Part shown: positions 44,802 to 52,280 of the stretch, piece by piece | Numbering within the stretch: the first letter of the stretch is position 1 | How the letters are laid out: every line of letters starts with the position of its first letter | Assembly (NCBI GenBank): GCA_049323755.1 | Contig: JBMOPE010000006.1 | Location: 124,001 to 188,000, forward strand | Direction: 5' to 3' | Origin: BRHc4a sp049323755 | GTDB taxonomy: Bacteria > Bacillota > Desulfotomaculia > Desulfotomaculales > Desulfocucumaceae | Length of the DNA stretch: 64,000 bases | Position numbers and translations under genes: made by a program | Notes under the pieces: model-generated | Database searches by the model: none | Seen by the model: the letters and a program-made list of their open reading frames with translations, nothing else | What the model was told of the DNA's origin: nothing

Positions 44802-45251
44802 ATGCTTATACTGCAGATCATCCCGGTCGGAATTCAGAAGCCAGAAGTCAGAATCCAGAATCCCGGGCTGCCAAAGCAGCCATCAAGGAGAATGAAAATT
44901 GGGTCCTTTTAAAGCCACAGAGCACACAGAGGACACAGAGGTTTTAGGCCTGCTTGAATGTTAAAAGATTTTTTATTTTAAGTGAAGATGTCTCAAAGTG
45001 ATTCACGAATTATCTACTTTTTGATACAGAGTAGTGCCTTATATTAATTCTCTGTGATCTCTGTGCCCTCTGTGGCTAATAAAGACCTGGGCTGTTTTCA
45101 GAATAAAAATGCCGCCTAACGGCGGCGAAAACCAAAACTAATTATATTTGGATTATACTGTTAAATGCCCATAACTTTGGTAATTCATTAAATCATTCTG
45201 TATTCTGGATTCTCGCTTCTGAATTCCGACCGGAAAGGAATGCTTTGAAGG
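44802..45251. repeat. CAGAATTC palindromic element (family C), copy 4, enclosing a family-D element
   Basis: The left arm (44824-44862) begins GGTCGGAATTCAGAAG and the right arm (45197-45231) ends GAATTCCGACC. Between them lie a GGCTGC/GCAGCC hairpin (44866-44881), a family-D element, and a small GCCGCC/GGCGGC hairpin near 45111-45127. It fills the gap between the Ca exchanger and the FtsA-like gene and ends about six bases from the latter's stop codon. Confidence 0.82.
44893..45083 (+). repeat. CACAGAG palindromic element (family D), copy 1
   Basis: Left arm CACAGAG units spaced nine bases apart (about three) and an inverted right arm (CTCTGTG units) flank a centre of about 125 bases. The sequence before the arm (ATGAAAATTGGG) and after it (CCTGCTTGAATGTTA) matches copy 2 at 61921-62109 in reverse orientation. 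Confidence 0.85.
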
Positions 45252-45256
45252 CAAAT

Positions 45257-47293
45257 TTACTCCCAGCCCACCTCAATAATGTCCCCCCCGCTTATAGGAT
45301 CTGTGTACCTGGCATACTGCCCGTTCAGCATAAGTTTAATTTTACTCCCCGATGAAACTTCATTAAGGTCAAGGTTTATAACACTGAAAACATCCACGAA
45401 TATATATGAGGACTTACCCTTGAGAATAATTTTTTTACTGTTAACAGTAACTTCAATTTCATTTTCAATTTCCCGTACACTGTTAATGGACAGTTCGGGA
45501 AGTGTATTCTCATTTATCCTGAACTCCACGCTGTCCCCATCAGTCAGGACCTTATCAGCCTCAGCCTTTTGACCGCCAACATACGCCTCATATAAATTAA
45601 GGTTATAACCCATGTAATCTGCCAGCCCTGAAACACTGTCCACGGCTTTTATCTCTACCCTGTCACCATCAGTGATGACAGTGTCGGAACTGACTTTTTT
45701 ACCATTAACAAAACATCTGGGCTTAATCAGCTTTTCACTTCCATTCACCGTAACTGTCAAATCCCTGTAGTCACCGGTAAAACCTGCAACCGTGGATGAA
45801 GCATCCCCACCCTTAACTGCTTTTATAATAGTTACCCTGTCATTTTCCCTAAGGACTGTTTTAAGGTTTGCCGCCTCCCCGTTTATATAGACCTCGGCAG
45901 CTTCACATAGCCCGCCGTAAATAACTTTTCTTTCTCCATTAAGCACAAAGCGGAGATCCTTTCCGTTTTTACCCACCAGGTCCCCAAGATTGTATTCAAT
46001 TAACCCGAGGGCATCAAAAACTGTGAGCTCACGGGAGTGGAAAAGCCTATAGTCCTTTTCATTAATATTTATGGTTATAAAATTGTGTCCCACATTATCC
46101 AGCGCCACCTTGGCAATGCCAACCACGGTCACTCCTTCCGGACCGCTTATTTCCTCATCGTCAGCCAGTAAATCCTGGATAAGCTTTCTTCCCCTTAGAC
46201 CCACCCTGTCAGGAGAGAGCCCCAGTTTAGCGGCTATTCTTTCGGTAAAGGTAGGCACCTGGCCACCTCCCCCTACGCAAAATACCGATTTTGGAGGTTT
46301 ATTTCCATTTAGCCTTATTACCTCCTCGGTTATTCTCGTAGTAAGGGCATCCAGGGCCTGTTCAAGCTCCTCCAGAGCCTCCGGACAGCTTATGGTTCTC
46401 TCAATGCCCATTATATCCAGGAAAGCAATGTCCTGGCCCCCGGCAAGCTGCCTTTTTATTGTTTCGGCAGTGTTAAAGTCAGCCAGAAATCCCTGTGCCA
46501 GAGCTTCGGTTATTTCATCACCAGCCATAGGCACCATTCCATATGCAATAATAGACCCGTCCCTGGTTATGGCTATATCAGACGTTCCGGCGCCAATATC
46601 CAGAAGGGCAATATTTAAAAGCCTGAATGTTTCCGGAATAATGGCGCTGGAAGCGGCTATCGGCTCCAGCGTAAGACTTATAGGCTCCAGGTTTACTCTG
46701 CTCAAAACCGAGTAAAGACTGTTTACCACCGAATTAGGTAGAAAAGTAGCCAGCACATCAACACCTATTTTTTTGCCGCTGTGTCCTACAAGGCTGGTTA
46801 TGGTGTAGCTGTTTAGATAATAGTTAACAACAGTGTATCCTACACAGAAAAATTCCTCTTCCCTGGAGTCAGCGGCTTCCTCCCTTAGCTGCCTGTGGGC
46901 CTCTTTTACCGCATCCATCTCAAGTCCCCGGCAAATCATGGGATCTACTTCTATATCGTCCCCTATTTCCTGTTCTACATGGGCGAAGCGGGTCTTTAAA
47001 GACCTTCCGGCGGCTGCTATAGCCACCTTTTTTAGCTTAAACCCCATCTTTTCCTCAAGTTCTTCCTTAACCCTTCTTACTGCCTGGGCAGTCTTAAAGA
47101 TATCATGTATCTGCCCGTCAAAAACAGCCCTGCTCTCGTGTTCCGTGATGCTTTGAGCCAGAATCTTAAGCCTGGCGCCCTGTACACCTACGACATTTCC
47201 AATAACCGTTCTGGTTCCTATGTCAAGGGCAAAAATTATGTTATCCTCTTTTATATGGGAATGGGCCAGATTTTCAATTTCTCCTCCAAACAT
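45257..47293 (-). CDS. FtsA-like actin-fold protein with C-terminal beta-grasp-like repeats
   Basis: A 678-residue protein. Residues about 20-400 form an FtsA/PilM-type actin-like ATPase (ALDIGTRTVIG, LLDIGAGTSDIAIT, FCVGGGGQVPTF). The remaining 280 residues look like three or four small domains with a repeated pattern (YINGEAANLKTVLRENDRVTI; FVNGKKVSSDTVITDGDRVEI; YVGGQKAEADKVLTDGDSVEF), each about 75 residues, resembling ThiS-like beta-grasp folds. Such long FtsA-like proteins occur in spore-forming Clostridia; the role is unknown. The start at 47293 has AGGGAG seven bases upstream. Confidence 0.8.
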   Translation of the reverse strand: MFGGEIENLAHSHIKEDNIIFALDIGTRTVIGNVVGVQGARLKILAQSITEHESRAVFDGQIHDIFKTAQAVRRVKEELEEKMGFKLKKVAIAAAGRSLKTRFAHVEQEIGDDIEVDPMICRGLEMDAVKEAHRQLREEAADSREEEFFCVGYTVVNYYLNSYTITSLVGHSGKKIGVDVLATFLPNSVVNSLYSVLSRVNLEPISLTLEPIAASSAIIPETFRLLNIALLDIGAGTSDIAITRDGSIIAYGMVPMAGDEITEALAQGFLADFNTAETIKRQLAGGQDIAFLDIMGIERTISCPEALEELEQALDALTTRITEEVIRLNGNKPPKSVFCVGGGGQVPTFTERIAAKLGLSPDRVGLRGRKLIQDLLADDEEISGPEGVTVVGIAKVALDNVGHNFITININEKDYRLFHSRELTVFDALGLIEYNLGDLVGKNGKDLRFVLNGERKVIYGGLCEAAEVYINGEAANLKTVLRENDRVTIIKAVKGGDASSTVAGFTGDYRDLTVTVNGSEKLIKPRCFVNGKKVSSDTVITDGDRVEIKAVDSVSGLADYMGYNLNLYEAYVGGQKAEADKVLTDGDSVEFRINENTLPELSINSVREIENEIEVTVNSKKIILKGKSSYIFVDVFSVINLDLNEVSSGSKIKLMLNGQYARYTDPISGGDIIEVGWE

Positions 47294-47367
47294 GGGAACA
47301 CTCCCTAAAATCAAATTTCATGGAAATTTCGATAAAAAAAGTCCATTACCCTTCTTTTTATTAAAAA

Positions 47368-47401
47368 AACGCCCTGCGGGCGTTGCCGCTGTCCCAGCGG
47401 C
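47368..47401. repeat. Double-hairpin repeat, copy 2
   Basis: AACGCCC-TGC-GGGCGTT followed directly by GCCGCTG-TCC-CAGCGGC. Compared with copy 1 at 1526 the second stem differs by one base pair on both sides (T-A to C-G), so pairing is kept. The 470-base gap here also holds a GGGACA/TGTCCC hairpin near 47459-47474 and a partial family-C arm. Confidence 0.75.
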
Positions 47402-47478
47402 GGGAATCCAGAATCAGAGGAAAGGGGACACACCTGCTGAAGCTTGAGTATTCCTTTAGGGACAGGAATGTCCCCAAT

Positions 47479-47515
47479 TATTCAGGAGTCAGAATGGGTT
47501 AAGCATTGCCTATTG
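47479..47515. repeat. Truncated family-C arm
   Basis: CAGGAGTCAGAATGGGTTAAGCATTGCC matches one arm end plus the start of the family-C centre, then the similarity stops. The following 150 bases (to about 47640) do not match the other copies and hold no gene I can support. Confidence 0.55.
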
Positions 47516-47652
47516 TATCTGTATAGGAGAAGCCCCCAATCGAGCGATTTACCGAAGATTAGAACAAAACCACCCTTCGGGCTACCCTATAGTTGCACTT
47601 TAGATAACTTTTTAGGGTACTCCAACAATTGCCTAAATGTTAAATAATAAGG

Positions 47653-47707
47653 ATAATTGTATGATTAATATCGACAACCGTTTTATGAGTAGGTAAAATA
47701 CAATTAT
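47653..47707. promoter_or_regulatory. Inverted repeat flanking the aconitase promoter
   Basis: Perfect 10-bp half sites ATAATTGTAT and ATACAATTAT stand 35 bases apart, one upstream of the -35 box and one overlapping the -10 box and start site. Placement suggests an operator. CcpC and CodY control aconitase in Bacillus; which regulator acts here is unknown. Confidence 0.45.
47671..47699 (+). promoter_or_regulatory. Candidate sigma-A promoter of aconitase
   Basis: TCGACA and TAAAAT are 17 bases apart, ending 64 bases before the chosen aconitase start. Confidence 0.55.
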
Positions 47708-47763
47708 GTGGTTTGAGCCGACATAAATAACATGAAGTACGGAATTACGGCTTGGAAAGGATG

Positions 47764-49689
47764 ATGGAGTTGGGCCTGAACATTACCCAAAAGATTATTT
47801 CCTCTCACCTGGTTGAGGGTGAGATGACACCGGGAAAAGCGATATCTATAAAAATCGACCAGACTCTTACGCAGGACGCCACCGGAACAATGGCATACCT
47901 TGAGTTTGAGGCCATAGGAATACCTGCGGTAAAAACAGAGCTTTCCGTGAGCTATATTGACCACAATACTCTTCAGGTGGGTTATGAAAACGCTGATGAC
48001 CATAGATTCCTTCAGAGCGCCGCTGCAAAATTCGGTGTTCACTTTTCCCGGATGGGAAACGGCATATGTCACCAGGTCCATCTGGAGCGCTTCGGAGTTC
48101 CCGGCAAAACCCTCCTGGGGTCCGACAGCCACACACCTACCTGCGGCGGGCTGGGCATGCTGGCCATCGGAGCAGGCGGGCTTGATGTAGCCACCGCTAT
48201 GGCAGGCTACCCCTTTTACCTTTCAATGCCTAAAGTAGTTAATATAAGGCTCTCCGGAAAGCCTGCTCCCTGGATAACCGCAAAGGACATAATACTTGAG
48301 GTGCTAAGAAGGCTCAGTGTAAAAGGCGGAGTGGGCAAGGTTATGGAATATACCGGCGAAGGTATAGCTTACCTTACCGTTCCTGAAAGAGCAACCATCA
48401 CCAATATGGGGGCCGAGCTGGGGGCAACTTCTTCAGTCTTTCCCTCGGACGATGTAACCAGGCGGTTCCTGGAAGCCCAGTCAAGAGGAGAAAGCTTTAC
48501 CGAATTACTGCCGGACCCCGACGCCGCCTATGATGAGGTCGTTGACATTAATCTGGCCGAGCTGGAACCGCTTATTGCCCTGCCCCATATGCCTGATAAC
48601 GTGGTAAAAATAACCGAGGTTGTCGGGAAAAAAGTGGATCAGGTATTCATTGGAAGCTGCACAAACTCCTCATACACTGATTTGATGAAAGTGGCTGCTA
48701 TACTAAAAGGTAAAACCATCAATCCGGAGGTAAGCCTGGTTATAGCACCCGGGTCCCGCCAGGTTCTTCGGGCCCTGGCCTCTAACGGGGCCCTGGCAGA
48801 TATGGTTGAGGCGGGAGCCAGAATTCTTGAGTGCGCCTGTGGCCCCTGCGTTGGAGTGGGACAATCCCCTCCTTCGGGAAGCGTCTCCTTAAGAACTTCA
48901 AACCGCAATTTTGAAGGTCGCAGCGGCACTGCAGACGCCGGAGTTTACCTGGTTAGCTGTGAGGTCGCTGCAGCAGCTGCCATTATAGGAAAAATAACCG
49001 ACCCCAGGGAACTGGGTGCCCCAATAGAGATTTCCATACCGGAACAATACCCTGTGGACGACAGGATGATTATCCCGCCGCCTGCCAACAGGGAAAACTG
49101 CATCCTGGTTATGGGGCCTAACATAAAGCCCTTTCCCAAGTCTAACCCGCTCCAGGATGTTATAAAGGGCGAGGTTCTTCTCAAAGTAGGAGATAATATA
49201 ACAACCGACCATATAATGCCGGCGGGAGCAAAAATACTGGCACTGAGATCCAATATTCCGGCCATTTCAATGCACGCCTTTGAAAGGGTGGATTCATCCT
49301 TCGCCCAAAGGGCCCAGGCTGCAGGTGGGGGCATTATAGTGGGGGGTTCAAATTATGGACAGGGCAGCAGCCGTGAACACGCGGCACTGGCTCCTCTCTA
49401 CCTGGGCATTAAAGCGGTAATAGCAAAGTCCTTTGCCAGGATACACATGCAAAACCTGGTAAACTTCGGCCTTCTACCCATGGTATTCGTTAATGAAGAG
49501 GATTACGACAGTATTGAGGCAGGAGATAACCTTGTTATTGAAAATCTTATGGATGCACTGCCCGCCAACACCATAAAGGTATATAACACTGCAAAAGACC
49601 GCACTTATCCGGTTAAGCACAGCCTGTCGGAACGTCAGGTTGAAATGATAAAAGCCGGCGGACTGCTTAACATTGTAAGGGGAAATTAA
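47764..49689 (+). CDS. Aconitate hydratase
   Basis: Isomerises citrate and isocitrate in the TCA cycle with a [4Fe-4S] cluster. The cluster Cys residues lie in IGSCTNSSYTD and CACGPCVGVGQ; GSDSHTPTCGGLGMLAIGAGG and SNYGQGSSREHAALAPLYLG (swivel domain) are conserved. The 640-residue single chain is the shorter aconitase type found in Clostridia. ATG at 47764 gives MELGLNITQK; ATG 47761 and TTG 47752 are also in frame. The stop codon lies inside a family-A repeat boundary. Confidence 0.95.
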   Translation: MELGLNITQKIISSHLVEGEMTPGKAISIKIDQTLTQDATGTMAYLEFEAIGIPAVKTELSVSYIDHNTLQVGYENADDHRFLQSAAAKFGVHFSRMGNGICHQVHLERFGVPGKTLLGSDSHTPTCGGLGMLAIGAGGLDVATAMAGYPFYLSMPKVVNIRLSGKPAPWITAKDIILEVLRRLSVKGGVGKVMEYTGEGIAYLTVPERATITNMGAELGATSSVFPSDDVTRRFLEAQSRGESFTELLPDPDAAYDEVVDINLAELEPLIALPHMPDNVVKITEVVGKKVDQVFIGSCTNSSYTDLMKVAAILKGKTINPEVSLVIAPGSRQVLRALASNGALADMVEAGARILECACGPCVGVGQSPPSGSVSLRTSNRNFEGRSGTADAGVYLVSCEVAAAAAIIGKITDPRELGAPIEISIPEQYPVDDRMIIPPPANRENCILVMGPNIKPFPKSNPLQDVIKGEVLLKVGDNITTDHIMPAGAKILALRSNIPAISMHAFERVDSSFAQRAQAAGGGIIVGGSNYGQGSSREHAALAPLYLGIKAVIAKSFARIHMQNLVNFGLLPMVFVNEEDYDSIEAGDNLVIENLMDALPANTIKVYNTAKDRTYPVKHSLSERQVEMIKAGGLLNIVRGN

Positions 49690-49792
49690 GCATTATTCAT
49701 GGGTCCGGAATTGGGGAATGGGAATTGGGAATCAGGAAAAATGTTTAAAATTCATTACCCCTAATCCCTAATCCCTAATTAACGTTTCCTGC
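49681..49792. repeat. GGAATTG palindromic element (family A), two arms
   Basis: The boundary TTAAGCATTATTCATGGGTCCGG, shared with the copy at 1566, includes the aconitase stop codon. The left arm (GGAATTG-type heptads) and the inverted right arm (AATCCCT heptads) flank a roughly 30-base spacer. It fills the aconitase-deformylase gap. Confidence 0.82.
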
Positions 49793-49808
49793 TAAAGGAA
49801 GTGATATA

Positions 49809-50327
49809 GTGCCAGTAAGAGAAATACTCCTGCTGGGAAACCCCAGGCTGTATGAAACATCTTTGGACCTGAAGCCCTCTGATATTGAGCTCATACAAAG
49901 TACAGTAGAGGACCTTCATGACACCTTAATGGATTTCAGAAAAAAATTCGGCCTGGGAAGGGCAATTGCGGCCCCACAAATTGGAGTAATGAAGAGGTTG
50001 ATATATATGCATATTGACGCTCCCACCGTTATAATAAACCCCTTTATTACACTTAAAAGCAAAGAAATGATGGAGGTTTGGGACGATTGCATGAGTTTTC
50101 CGGAGCTTTTCGTTAAGGTATACCGGCACCGGGAATGCCGGATCAACTTCCTGGACCTTAACTGGCAAGAAACACACCTGGACCTGAAAGGTGACCTTTC
50201 CGAGCTTCTTCAGCATGAGTACGATCACCTTGATGGAATACTGGCAGTATCGAGGGCGATTAACGGAAGATCATTTTGCCTGCGCAGACAAAATAACCCA
50301 CTTACAGGAAGAACTATGAAAATATGA
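49809..50327 (+). CDS. def: Peptide deformylase-like protein with variant motif
   Basis: Peptide deformylase removes formyl groups from new proteins. Motif 1 is GRAIAAPQIG, motif 3 is QHEYDHLDG with the zinc His pair and catalytic Glu, but motif 2, normally EGCLS, reads DDCMS. The zinc Cys is kept, so metal binding is likely; activity or substrate may differ. GTG start at 49809. 172 residues. A standard deformylase is not in the window. Confidence 0.8.
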   Translation: MPVREILLLGNPRLYETSLDLKPSDIELIQSTVEDLHDTLMDFRKKFGLGRAIAAPQIGVMKRLIYMHIDAPTVIINPFITLKSKEMMEVWDDCMSFPELFVKVYRHRECRINFLDLNWQETHLDLKGDLSELLQHEYDHLDGILAVSRAINGRSFCLRRQNNPLTGRTMKI

Positions 50328-50329
50328 TT

Positions 50330-50358
50330 TTGACATTCTTTTTTTTTGATGCTATTAT
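50330..50358 (+). promoter_or_regulatory. Strong candidate sigma-A promoter
   Basis: TTGACA and TATTAT are exactly 17 bases apart. A leader of about 110 bases precedes the zinc-ribbon gene; TTATCCC and GGGATTAA in it can pair. Confidence 0.75.
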
Positions 50359-50475
50359 AACATTATCCATGTTTTTAGGTTTTGTGTTATCCCTTCCTCA
50401 TTTCATTGGTTAGGGATTAATCATCTTCAAAACCCTAATACCAGTGGATAAAAATATTGAGGAGGGTTTCTTTCT

Positions 50476-50784
50476 ATGTTTCAAGACCGTTATCTGACAT
50501 GTAAAGACTGTGGCGAGGAGTTTTTATTCTCTGCTTCCGAGCAGGAGTTTTACTCCGAAAAGGGCTTCACCAATGACCCCGGCCGTTGCCCTGAGTGCCG
50601 TGCTGCACGTAAGGCCCAGAACAGAAGAGGCGGCGGACGTGATGGTGGTGGATTTAACCGCCAGCCCCGCCAGATGTTCCCGGCTGTTTGTGCCGCCTGC
50701 GGCAAGGACACCGAGGTTCCTTTCCAGCCCAGTGGCGAAAGACCGGTATACTGCAGAGACTGTTATCGTCCATCCCGCTACTAA
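50476..50784 (+). CDS. Small zinc-ribbon protein
   Basis: A 102-residue protein with two CxxC pairs in an N-terminal ribbon (CKDCGEEFLF ... CPECRAARK), a Gly/Arg-rich linker, and a second ribbon (CAACGKDTEVPF ... CRDCY). Similar proteins are widespread in Firmicutes and Chloroflexi and have no firm function; RNA or DNA binding is plausible. It has a strong promoter, a GAGGAGGG ribosome-binding site and a terminator of its own, so it is probably abundant and monocistronic. Confidence 0.85.
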   Translation: MFQDRYLTCKDCGEEFLFSASEQEFYSEKGFTNDPGRCPECRAARKAQNRRGGGRDGGGFNRQPRQMFPAVCAACGKDTEVPFQPSGERPVYCRDCYRPSRY

Positions 50785-50804
50785 AATTGCAAGTTAAACA
50801 ACAG

Positions 50805-50837
50805 GCCTGCCGCATTAATATTGCGGCAGGCTTTTTT
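50805..50837 (+). terminator. Terminator after the zinc-ribbon gene
   Basis: GCCTGCCGCA pairs with TGCGGCAGGC around a seven-base loop and is followed by six Ts. Confidence 0.92.
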
Positions 50838-50901
50838 ATTCTCCCACCCTAAAAAGACTTTTTATGCCATATTATGCATGGAGAAGTTACACAGGTTAAT
50901 A

Positions 50902-51069
50902 CTATAAACTCTTTAATCTTTCAGTGGCCTCTTTATCAACGGTAATCTGTATCTGAACCACATCTCCCTCTTTTGCCCCCTTTGGGACCAAAGCCTTGGG
51001 AATATGAAATATCCTTTTATTCATCTTTATGAGTGCATACTCTCCCTCAAAGCGGTCAATTACAAGCAT
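50902..51069 (-). CDS. DUF3006 family protein, 55 aa
   Basis: A short all-beta protein (MLVIDRFEGEYALI... HIPKALVPKGAKEGDVV) that matches the DUF3006 pattern. TTAGGAGGG lies eight bases before the ATG at 51069. Function unknown. It stands alone between the zinc-ribbon gene and the coat gene. Confidence 0.82.
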   Translation of the reverse strand: MLVIDRFEGEYALIKMNKRIFHIPKALVPKGAKEGDVVQIQITVDKEATERLKSL

Positions 51070-51241
51070 GGCAATCCCTCCTAAATGATAGTATTCTATA
51101 AACCCTGAAAAAAACCTGTTGCTAATTAAGCCGCCTGATTAACAAAAATTCTATTATTTTTACACTTTAGGTTTTATTCTCCCTGTATATTTAGGCTAAA
51201 TCTATAAAAAATAATACAAATACGATATGAGGAGGATGTTA

Positions 51242-51799
51242 ATGGCAGCAGAGCTTGGAGCGCATGAGATGATGCAGATTCATGAAGTTTTAACAGACTC
51301 AGTCGATGGGATTAATCAATTTCAACTTTACAGGGCTCATGTTACAGATCCCCAACTTCGATCCATCATTGATAATCAGATAGGCTTTATGACTCAGGAA
51401 TACAATAACATGGTACAGACCATAAGCTACCAGGGCAGGGGTGAAGCGGTACCTTACCGTAAGGTTAAAAACGTTTCTCCTTCATATGGACTAAAAAACC
51501 CCTCTCCGAATGCACCCAATGTTTCCCCTGATGAGATGGATGACAGGGACGTTGCCAGCGGTATGCTGGGATGCCATAAATCTTCTGCCACGCTCAGAAC
51601 CCTTGCCTCGCTGGAGTGCGCCGACCCAACGATAAGGCGTATGCTCCAGCAAGGATCAATAAACTGCGGCGAACAGGCATTTGAGGTATGGAACTATATG
51701 AATCAGAAAGGTTTTTACCAGGTGCCCACGATGAAACAAATGACTACAGGAACAATGATTAACACCTTTACTACGGCACAGATGCCCCGTCTTAGCTAA
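51242..51799 (+). CDS. CotF-family spore coat protein
   Basis: A helical, ferritin-like 185-residue protein of the CotF type. The N-terminal part (LGAHEMMQIHEVLTDSVDGINQF) and the C-terminal part (ECADPTIRRMLQQG) are characteristic; a short Pro/Asn-rich stretch (about 80-100) lies between. Expected in the spore coat and made late in sporulation. The start at 51242 has GAGGAGG upstream. No clear sporulation-sigma promoter could be assigned. Confidence 0.88.
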   Translation: MAAELGAHEMMQIHEVLTDSVDGINQFQLYRAHVTDPQLRSIIDNQIGFMTQEYNNMVQTISYQGRGEAVPYRKVKNVSPSYGLKNPSPNAPNVSPDEMDDRDVASGMLGCHKSSATLRTLASLECADPTIRRMLQQGSINCGEQAFEVWNYMNQKGFYQVPTMKQMTTGTMINTFTTAQMPRLS

Positions 51800-51899
51800 G
51801 CCACTTTTCAACATTATTATATATTGTCATTGCTGGTAATTTGTGCTAATATGTTCCTTGTGACGGCGAAAACCCAATAATCCTCTCCCTTTTCCCTTG

Positions 51900-51928
51900 G
51901 GGCAAGGCTTTTAGTCCTTGCCCTTTTT
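51900..51928 (+). terminator. Terminator downstream of the coat gene
   Basis: GGGCAAGG pairs with CCTTGCCC around an eight-base loop and is followed by TTTTT. Confidence 0.82.
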
Positions 51929-52035
51929 ATTTTATCTATTCAGTACTTTATTTTTTTTGAACGGCTGATATAATTTATAATTGGGTCCCCGGATTATATA
52001 TTCAAATAAATTATCAAGGCGGGAGTTTTTTCACT

Positions 52036-52236
52036 ATGAGTAACGAAGTCAAATGGTACTGCCATGCAATGAAAAAAGAAATACCGGAAGGCCAATGCTA
52101 CGAATACTTTTATGCGGAAAGAGGCGGCCCTGACGATACCGCCAGGGCGCTTAAAGAGTGGATTTCAAAAACTAAATTATTTAAAAGCATCGAAGAATTT
52201 CACAAGGTATGCGACGAAAAATGTCCGCGGCAATAA
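52036..52236 (+). CDS. Hypothetical Cys-containing protein, 66 aa
   Basis: Unrecognised. Four Cys residues at the ends (WYCHAMKKEIPEGQCYE near the start; CDEKCPRQ at the very end) could bind a metal; the middle is helical. GGCGGGAG precedes the ATG. It converges on spoVR. Confidence 0.65.
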   Translation: MSNEVKWYCHAMKKEIPEGQCYEYFYAERGGPDDTARALKEWISKTKLFKSIEEFHKVCDEKCPRQ

Positions 52237-52280
52237 AACGGTGCTGAAAGCCATCAGGGGCTCTGCTTAATCTTTCGCAG

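Noticed and set aside
47444..47647. 67-codon + strand frame before aconitase
   Set aside because: No ribosome-binding site, no family resemblance, and it overlaps a truncated repeat arm.
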